From the NCBI GenBank assembly GCA_033961575.1, contig CM066735.1, positions 87,547,449 to 87,611,448 on the forward strand: a stretch of 64,000 nt of DNA, read 5' to 3'. Positions within the stretch are counted from its first letter, which is position 1, and each line of letters starts with the position of its first letter. This document shows positions 56,775-64,000 of this stretch, piece by piece. This DNA comes from Aselliscus stoliczkanus (lineage: Eukaryota > Chordata > Mammalia > Chiroptera > Hipposideridae). The notes under the pieces were generated by a model. The model made no database searches. It was not told the DNA's origin and saw nothing but the letters and a program-made list of their open reading frames with translations. Position numbers and translations under genes: made by a program.

Positions 56775-57320
56775 CCACTTACTAGAGACAATTCAGTTCA
56801 GTTCAATAGACAGTGTTGAGTTTCGATAACATGATAGTCTCTAGGTGCTGTGGATTAAAAGTTAAATTACTCATGGTCCCTGTTCTTAATAAGCTTCCAA
56901 TCTTCTGGTTTAGGGTAGGAGACTAATATAAAGGAAAGGAGATGGACTCAGATTGTTGATTTTTAATTTGTCCAATTGCTTCAACTATATACAAATATAT
57001 GTACTGGATGAGGAAGAGATATACATAATGATAGGGGTGAACTTGCCTTTAAGGAGCTCAGGAACAAGCATCTGGACTGGGAGGTGATATGCGCATAGAG
57101 AAACAACAGGACAAGACAGAACTCCGGAGGTACTGGAAACACTCTTGATGATACAGCCAAGGTGATCTCCAAGCCTGATCAGTGAAGGCCTCAGAGAAAG
57201 GGCTTAAGAGTACACGTATTGGATACGGGAAGACAGAAGGCATTCTAGGAAGTTAGGGTCAGTGGGAAAAATCACAGCAAAGAAATCTATGCAATTTTTC
57301 AGACATTGAAGTGGGCCAGA
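56775..57320 (-). mobile_element. L2 LINE fragment
   Basis: Reverse-strand L2: TAGTCTCTAGGTGCTGTGGA, CATGGTCCCTGTTCTTAATA, AGCTTCCAATCTTCTGGTTT and GTGAAGGCCTCAGAGAAAGG occur in the order expected for the 3' region read backwards. The minus frames at 56981-57243 are chance within it. Confidence 0.6.
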
Positions 57321-57576
57321 AAAAGCAATGAGACAGATGCTGTCGTGTGGTTAACAGACAAAGGACTTGAATGTTAAGGCCAAAATCATTTATGGTGGCC
57401 TTACAGCAAACACCCAGAGGGTAGGAAAATGATTCAAGGATGGGGTCCTTGCAGCCTTTCAATGGAAATTTCCAATTCACAAAGACAGGCCATTCACCGT
57501 TAGAATGGTTGACCTCATTTGCACTCAGTGATGATGCTAACCGGAAAACAGTTACTCTGTGAAATGTATCCAAATT
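57321..57576. other. Unassigned sequence
   Basis: Part of a 130-codon minus frame (57259-57651) that spans the L2 remnant and the edge of the next L1, so it is not a gene. Confidence 0.45.
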
Positions 57577-57589
57577 AAAAATACTATAC

Positions 57590-58994
57590 AATTTATGCTG
57601 TCTAATCTCTAATCCCTTCTCCCTCATCTCCATCCCCCTCCTTTCTAGCAACCATCAGTTTTTCCTCTATGTCTCTGCGACTATTTCTGTTTACTCTGCT
57701 CATTTATTCAGTTCTTTGGGTTCCACATATAAGTGAGATCACATGGTATTTGCTTTTCTCTGACTGACTTATTTCAGTTAGCATAATGTTCTCTAGGTCC
57801 ATCCATATTGTTGCAAATGGTAAGATTTCATTCTTCTTGATAGTTGTGTAATACTCCACTGTGTAAATGTACCACAGTTTCTTAATGCAGTCATCTACCA
57901 ATGGGCATTTCGATTGTTTCCAAGTCTTGGCTGTTGTAAATAGCTCTGCAATAAATATAGGGATACATTTTTTTTTTTGAAATAGCATTTTGGATTTCTC
58001 TAGATAGATACCTAAGAGTGGAATTGCTAGGTCATAAGGTAGTTCCATGTCCAGATTTTTTAGATGCCTCCATACTAATTTCCATAAAGGCTGCACCAAT
58101 CTGCAGTCCCACCAACAGTGCATCAGGGTTCCCTTTTCTCCACAACTTCGTCGGCACTAGTTGTTTGTTGATTTATTGATGATAGCCATTCTGACTGGAG
58201 TGAGGTGGTATTTCATTGTGATTTTTATTTGCGTTTCTCTAATGATTAGTGATCTTGAACATTTTTTCAAATGTCTACATCTTGGCCATCTGTATGTCTT
58301 CTTTAGAGTAATGTCTCTTCATGCCCTCTGCCGATTTTTTAATTGTTTGTTTTTTTTGTTTTTTTGGTGTTGAGTTGAATGAGTGTTTTATAAATTTTGG
58401 ATATTAACTCCTTATCAGGTATATAATTGAAAAATATCTTCTTCCATTCAGTAGGATGTCTTTTTGTTTCATTGATGGTTTCCTTTGCTGTGAAAAAACT
58501 TTTTAGTATGATGTAATCCCATGTTTATTTTTTCTTTTACTTCCCTTGACCGAGGGGATGTATTAATAAAAATATTACTCAGGGTAATGTCTGCAAATTT
58601 TCTTCCAGGAATTTTACTATAATATTTACATGGGGATATGAAAGACAGTTTGGGGAATATAATCAATAGTGTTGTAAAGATTTTGTAGGATGTCAGATGG
58701 GCACATGTCTTATTAGGGAAACCACTTCATAGACTGTGTAGATGCCTGACCACTGTATTGTACACCTGAAGCTGAAGCTGCATAACGTTGTATATGAACT
58801 ATAATTTAATATATACATAGTCACAGGATACGGAGTATAGCATAAAGAATAGTCTATGGAATTGTAACATATATATGATGTCAGAGGGGCAATAGATTGG
58901 GGGAGGATATTATGACTTTGTGAGGGATGAAATGTCTAACTATTACATTGTTTTGTACACTAATAATAAACTAATAATAAAAAATAAAATAAAT
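57590..58994. mobile_element. L1 insertion with 5' inversion
   Basis: One L1 insertion in two opposite blocks. 57590 to about 58612 is L1 on the minus strand (ORF2 C-terminal part and the start of the 3'UTR). About 58615-58994 is L1 on the plus strand (later 3'UTR, GATGTCAGATGGGCACATGT, TGTATTGTACACCTGAAGCT, a second GATGTCAGAGGGGCAATAGA block, and an A-rich AATAAA tail). The ends carry a 13-bp target-site duplication with one mismatch: AAAAATACTATAC (57577-57589) and AAAAATAGTATAC (58995-59007). This is the known outcome of twin priming during L1 integration. Confidence 0.85.
57704..58490 (-). pseudogene. L1 ORF2 C-terminal pseudogene (in the inverted block)
   Basis: The minus-strand frame 57704-58123 carries the cysteine-region end ([20 protein letters not shown]), [39 protein letters not shown] and a YYTTIKKNEILPFATIWMDL block, all typical of the last quarter of L1 ORF2. 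Upstream ORF2 text continues, broken, toward 58610. No reverse-transcriptase core is present. The frame opens inside the element because of upstream stops. Confidence 0.88.
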
Positions 58995-59007
58995 AAAAAT
59001 AGTATAC

Positions 59008-61507
59008 GTACAAACCAAGGGGTGAGGCTCCAGTTACTGAGGTGGTCTCAACCATAAATTGTCACCTCTGTGTTAGAAAATAAAAACCTGCTTGTCTTGA
59101 AAAGACAATTTGAGCATTCAATTAACTCACAACACACTAACTTGTCGCCTCAAATAGATGAGTTCCTTCCATCAATTTTAAGTACATTAGAGCTTTCCAG
59201 CAGCAAAATATATCCTGTGTCATGGAGGACATCAGTAGTCATGTGCATCAAACCCTAAAATGTCAAAAATGATTCTAACATTCTCTTAAATTGTTGGAAG
59301 TCTGGGAAGTCACAGAAGTGTAACTTTATTTATTGATAACAGCAAAGAACAATGGGAAGAAAAAAAAGAAAAAAGACACAAGAATGTGAATTATAACTAT
59401 ACCTGTTCATTTTCTTTGGGGTTTGAAAGTATCACCTCAGGTGATAATTATGATACTATACACACTAAGCTTTAGATATAAGGCTAATTAATGACTCAGA
59501 AATAAGACTAGTTGAATGGGTTAGGAAAGGCACACAATTGAGAAAAACATCTTAGTTTCAAAATATATTGATCTCATAATCGTTCCTATCAAATAATGAT
59601 ATAGAAAATAAATGTGTTCAACTTACATTTTTAGGGGAAAATTTCCATTCTAGATTTTTTTTTTTTTTAAATTTGGGAATCTCCTTATTGCATTTAAAAT
59701 CCTGAGAAAGTATTCTCCGGCTCCAAATGTTCTTTTAAAATATCCTTCTATAAATAAGGCTAATAGCTTCATTTTCTTTACAATAATGGGATTAACTATT
59801 TGTGGGCATAACAACAGGTCAAAAAATAATTTCCATATCTGTCAGATGAAAACAAATCAATAAATGCTTTTGGCACTTTTTTGTTTTTAGTGTGAATGTA
59901 ACACAACATTATTTGCCATAATTAGTGACGTTTGTCAGAATACTATGAGCACAAACCTACCCTGAAACTAACAAGGGAATGAGATGCAGCTATTGCAAAT
60001 TCAAGGTGCTGGAGTTTTAGGGCAGGCAGGGGAGGTTTTAGGCTGGATCTTTCTGTCTGGTGGCACCCGCTTATCAGAATAGACTTTGTAACGTCAATAT
60101 ACATGCCAGCAGCTTTTGGGTTCATCTTCTAACACTGTCAGTTCTTTGAAGAGGAAAAGGGTCCACACGGTCTGTTTGCCAAAAGGTTTACCAAAATAGC
60201 CAGTGGCTGCTTGCCAAAAATGAAAAAATAAATGGTTTCTGATAGTTAAGGATTTTTAAAAGCAGTTTTCTATTAACATAGCATTGGCAAAGATAAAACA
60301 ATAGCAATTAGATTATTCTGGTCATTCTAAGTGTTTCTAAAAAGTCACGCCTCATTTTTAACTAGTTGGGAAGAGGTTTATGTTGTTTTCTTCATTGTAC
60401 CTAGAAGACCAATCCACCATCTAGAAAATCTGTGATCCTTACTGTGGGGTAAGCATTCTGAACTACAGAAAAGGGTTTCTGGTTAATACGTTATTTTTGT
60501 CTGTCCGATAGACTCTGCCTTCTTTCCTCTTTAGGCAGAGTCATTAGCTTGTCCTATTACAGGCTCAGAAAGAATTAATTGGCTCTCCTATCATTACCCT
60601 GTCCTTTTATTCTCTCCCTCTCTTATATATTATATCCTTCTCTGCACACTATACCTTTAGGAGAAAAACCCTATGCAAAAATATGTTTCATTATTGATTT
60701 TCCAATATTTTGACTAATAATCTACATTTACATAAAATTTTAAAAATGAAAAAAAATGTATCTTCCTATCCTCTTCTTTTTTTGCCACCCTCCTCACCCC
60801 ATAAGCTGCCACTAGGATTCATTTTGTTTTACCAATAAATCTATAAAACACTGGCACCTCTTTATGGGTGCAATCTATTAAACCATCTTCACATTACTAG
60901 AGATAAGAAAGAGCAGGTCACCATGTTACCCAATCAGATAAAGTCTAATGCCAACACTAAGCTCATAACCTGTCCAAATTAAGGTCATTTATGAAACATG
61001 CAACTTACTGGGGACATCACTGGTGTAGCAATACCTTCCAGGACCTTAGTCCATTTTTTATTGTATTCTGGACACCATGATAGGAATTCGGTGGTCCAAT
61101 GAGCCAAAATGAATTCAGCGACTCCTATTCTAAACAATGCTTGCATGAGATTAACAAGATTTTGAAAACATGTGTTAATGGCAAATCATCAAATCATGCT
61201 ATGTACAGATTACTAAGCAAGAGTAAGTTCTTCAGTTAATTGGAAGCATAAAATAGAAGTTTTATTTTGCTTTTCATCATTAATCCTTCCCTATTAGAGA
61301 TTTGATAAAAGTCTGAAAATTCTAACTTGTTAGATCTGGAGGTTATCTCCCGATCACTGGTTTTCAGCCACTTTTGAACCAAATCTACTTCCCCCACCCA
61401 CCCCTAAAATCTAGAAAGGACAATCTGAAAACCACTTAATATAGTACATCCACTTTGCTTAATAGAAAAGGACTCTGATTCTATGCCTTGCCCAATAAGT
61501 CAGTCTT

Positions 61508-61511
<4 letters not shown>
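59008..61511. other. Unassigned AT-rich sequence
   Basis: About 2.5 kb without confident repeats or genes. T-runs at 59657-59668 and a short A/G run at 59355-59375. Frames under 65 codons only. Confidence 0.45.
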
Positions 61512-61555
<44 letters not shown>

Positions 61556-61562
61556 CCCCCCC
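61512..61562. repeat. (CT)n microsatellite with C-run
   Basis: About 19 CT units followed by C10. The frames over it in both directions (S/L-rich plus, E/R-rich minus) are low complexity and not genes. Confidence 0.96.
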
Positions 61563-62026
61563 TTGCCTCTTTCCCTCCCTCCTCTCCCTTTACTTTTACT
61601 TTTGTCTCCTTTTCTTCTTCTGCATTTGGTGATGGGCTCCATTTGCCTAGAGCCATGTTTCATTTCCTCCTCATATACTGGCTTCATGGCCGTGGTTCCT
61701 TTACCGATCTGCTTTTGCACCTATTTTCAAGATCACGTTCTCTACATGAAAATGAGTCTCAGTGTGCTTGGTCCCTTAAGTCTCTACCCTTTGCCTCCCA
61801 AATAGAGCCCATCACTTATGGCCATACATTCATTCTTGTACAATTTTGAGAGGTGTTTCTGCTCTGACTTACTTCGCTTACTAAACAGTAGAAGCAGTTA
61901 TTTCTCACCTTTACTTTTTCTAATGATTAAAGACTGATTTCCTGGGACAATATCTCTTGAATGACTATCACTCCAGGACAATAAGAAGAAAAAAAAATAC
62001 TTGGACAGTGTTTTTGTTTATACATT
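61563..62026. other. Unassigned sequence
   Basis: Pyrimidine-rich at the left (61563-61625), otherwise featureless. Confidence 0.45.
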
Positions 62027-62034
62027 CTCAATCA

Positions 62035-62184
62035 TTTTTTTTTTTTTTTAGCTGAGCCATCCTGCCATCTGTTGGCAGCTCAGCGGCAGGCCAACTCGGG
62101 CCAGGAATTGAACCAGCAACCCTGTTGCTCAGAGCGTGCACTCTAGAGCCAACTCTTAACAAACTGAGCCACTCAGCTGGCCCC
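62035..62184 (-). mobile_element. Second tRNA-derived SINE family, minus copy
   Basis: 8-bp target-site duplication CTCAATCA (62027-62034 and 62185-62192). On the minus strand: GGGCCAGCTGAGTGGCTCAG, TTGTTAAGAGTTGGC, CTGAGCAACAGGGTTGCTGG (which includes the box-B region with TTCAATTCC), then CAACAGATGGCAGGATGGCT, CAGCT and poly-A. Same 3' end as the copy at 56575, with a longer middle. Confidence 0.85.
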
Positions 62185-62192
62185 CTCAATCA

Positions 62193-63174
62193 CTTTTAAA
62201 TGTTTACCTTGCAGTTATAAAAAAAACCCAAAGTGATAATACTTCAATGGATGCCATTTACATTTCTAAATACTTCTAATCTCCATATGGTTGGCTGTTT
62301 TTAGCATCAATGGCTGTCCCATCTACCTGAGCCCCCAGCCATCTCCTGGGCTCACTCATTATCATTAATTCACAGATTGCCCAAGATTTCCTGACTACAA
62401 TTTGATGAGATGGACCTGCAGGGGTGGACACTGATCCCACATCAGCCAGGTGTGAGCCTACATTACTACACTGTGATAGAACCTTCTTTACTGTCGTATT
62501 GGAATGATAATAACTGTAATCATAATCACAGAGTTCTGCTAGTCATGTACCTAACTGCAGACCTGCCAGAATTCTTATTAACCTAAATGATTTTCCTCCT
62601 CTTTTAAGACCAGATGTGTTTACTGTTGACATTATGGCGCTTCCTGCTTTGGGCAATGAGTGTTCTGGGCACAAGGACGAGACGGACTCAATTGGTGGCA
62701 GCTTTGCTGACGACCTTGTACTTAAGAAATTGAGAGTGGTGGGGATCGCACTAAAGTTCATAAAATAATAATGCATACAAAAAATTAATACATTTCATAA
62801 TTATCAGCTTTGGGAACAAAATCAAAACACAAACTCAATCTACTGTCAACTCCAAATTTAAAACATAATAACTCTCACAAACAGCAGTGGCAGCTATTAT
62901 ACAAATTAAAAGCACTAAAGAGAGAATCATCAATATAAAGAACTGTCCATAGAGTTATTTACTGTTTTGTTTTCTTTTTTTGATGCACCTATTTAAGTGC
63001 TTTAGCATAAAAATTGCTTCATAGTTTGGGGGGGTGGGCAGTGGTGGTGGTAAATAAATTATAGCTACAATCTAACACTGGATATAATAGAGAAATTATA
63101 ATGTATTAAACTTGGATAAACACAGATAAGTCCTCAGTTATCATTAATAAGAATTCACCGAGTACATTTAGCAA
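62193..63174. other. Unassigned sequence around a CpG-retaining possible exon
   Basis: No repeat recognised. AT-rich except 62600-62770, which keeps five CpGs. G-rich patch GGGGGGGTGGGCAGTGGTGG near 63028-63050. Confidence 0.45.
62609..62768 (+). CDS. Candidate terminal coding exon, gene not identified
   Basis: A good acceptor (TTTTCCTCCTCTTTTAAG, AG at 62607-62608) is followed by a frame that stays open for 52 codons from the acceptor to TAA at 62766-62768. It includes the segment FTVDIMALPALGNECSGHKD and a charged mid-part (DETDSIGGSFADD), ending LKFIK. The block is CpG-retaining in a CpG-poor neighbourhood. No protein family recognised. An open frame of this length has a sizeable chance probability, so the splice context and composition are the only extra support. 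It could also be a conserved non-coding element or a non-coding exon. Confidence 0.22.
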
Positions 63175-63290
63175 TTTATTTTTATCATTCAACAAATACT
63201 TATTGAGCACCTAGCATGTACCTGTCACTAAAAGTGCTGAGAACAGAACATTGAACAGAACAGCAAAACTCTCTGCTATCATCAGCTTAA
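63175..63290 (-). mobile_element. L2 LINE 3' end fragment
   Basis: TTCAACAAATACTTATTGAG, CACCTAGCATGTACCTGTCA and AACATTGAACAGAACAGCAA read as the reverse complement of the L2 terminus. Confidence 0.75.
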
Positions 63291-63504
63291 AAGTAAGAAT
63301 TTTTTAAAAAGTTCCCATACTTTTAGGAAAAGACTTATTGCTCTAAAGTCATAAATAACAACTAGAACTGGTTTTTAAGCCCCTTTAATCAATATCTGAC
63401 AGGTCATCTCAGTGAATGCACTTCTGAAAGCCAATCAAACAGTATAGCCCTTGGTCAGCTTTCCTGATTTCCTCTGTATCCCTGGCCTGCTCCTGAAAAT
63501 ACGG
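63291..63504. other. Unassigned sequence
   Basis: Nothing recognised. Confidence 0.5.
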
Positions 63505-63615
63505 TTCAGGAGGGCAAAGATTGGTTATGCCTTACTCACCCCATCTCCCCAGCCTCTGCTTCAATTCCGGGCACATAGTTGGTACTTAGGAAATATTGTT
63601 TGTTGACTGACTAAA
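63505..63615 (+). mobile_element. L2 LINE 3' end fragment
   Basis: CAGGAGGGCAAAGATTGGTT, CCGGGCACATAGTTGGTACT and AAATATTGTTTGTTGACTGA match the L2 3' terminus on the plus strand. Confidence 0.7.
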
Positions 63616-64000
63616 AGTGAGGAAAGCAATCTGTTGAAACTCTGTCAACCTATGTAAATTAATGTCAACTCTAAGTTGCAGTGCTATTGCATGCACTTTG
63701 AAAGGACCGAATTTATTCAATTCAAATTTTGACACTTTGGGGAAGTAGTGAGACTATAAGTTGTTGAGCCAGATTTGTTAAATTTGTATTCCCAAGATCA
63801 GCCTGGTTCCAGTCTCTTCTAAACCCCCAGAATCCTAAAATGCTTCAAATTTTCTGAAAATTGCTTCCCTCCCAGGGCAGCAGCAGATAAGAAACATACA
63901 TTTAGATGATCAATTTGGGAGAAGTGATTGCCTAATTTACTCTTGTCCATTTATGTGTTACAACAACATTATAAAACTACTCTCTCATTCATCCATCAAA
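63616..64000. other. Unassigned sequence to window end
   Basis: No gene or repeat family recognised. Confidence 0.5.

Noticed and set aside
57259..57651. 130-codon minus frame
   Set aside because: It runs across the L2 remnant, the L1 insertion boundary and the target duplication, so it cannot be one gene.
61459..61805. Serine/leucine-rich and arginine/glutamate-rich frames
   Set aside because: Translations of the (CT)n tract on each strand.
1..64000. Prokaryotic operon, phage or plasmid content
   Set aside because: No ribosome-binding-site-led coding series; the repeats are all mammalian families.

Overview
The window is repeat-dense, intron- or intergenic-type mammalian nuclear DNA. It has no long open reading frame of its own, no prokaryotic gene organisation and no recognisable tRNA, rRNA or CRISPR locus. 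Nearly every translated frame over about 60 codons is either chance or the shadow of a retrotransposon. The relics include L1, L2 and MIR elements, MER5A- and MER20-type hAT elements, a Tigger element, MaLR and ERV1-like LTRs, and mariner elements. This set is diagnostic of a placental mammal. Several young SINEs have the head GGCCGGCCGAGTGGC and a tail ending CCCCAATAAAATCTT, which match the tRNA-derived VES family as I know it from bats, so a bat is the best guess. The species cannot be fixed from the sequence alone.

Layout. 1-2795 is a plus-strand L1 with 5'UTR, broken ORF1 and a heavily deleted ORF2; a mariner MITE sits just before ORF1. 2.9-8.2 kb holds MIR, old L1 fragments, a short and a long VES-like SINE and two MER5A copies. 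8.2-14.4 kb is mostly unassigned single-copy-looking DNA with a MER20 and small L1 and L2 pieces. 14.4-15.6 kb is an ancient L1 ORF2 relic with a GA microsatellite grown inside it. 16.6 kb has a second MITE, 18.6 kb a second MER20 and 22.8 kb a long L2. 24-31 kb is quiet apart from MIR and MER5A. 31.4-32.9 kb is GC-richer, repeat-poor DNA with a candidate minus-strand first coding exon. 33-37 kb carries L2, MIR and hAT pieces, an ERV1-like LTR and a full VES-like SINE. 41-45.1 kb has a G-rich tract, a Tigger element, an L1 3' end tailed by a TG microsatellite, and a near-perfect 165-bp tandem duplication. 48.8-52.1 kb has a chimeric L1 insertion, a complete MaLR solo LTR and an unusual inverted mariner. 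52.6-59 kb has another long SINE, a second SINE family, L2, and an L1 with a classic 5' inversion. 59-64 kb is quiet, with a second-family SINE, L2 fragments and a CpG-retaining possible exon near 62.7 kb.

Nothing here works together as a pathway. The story is nested mobile-element history, and several insertions can be ordered in time. The best unusual structures are the head-to-head mariner (51505-52066), the inverted L1 (57590-58994), the chimeric L1 3' end (48875-49153), the tandem duplication (44794-45123) and two small candidate exons. I found no convincing previously undescribed biological system.
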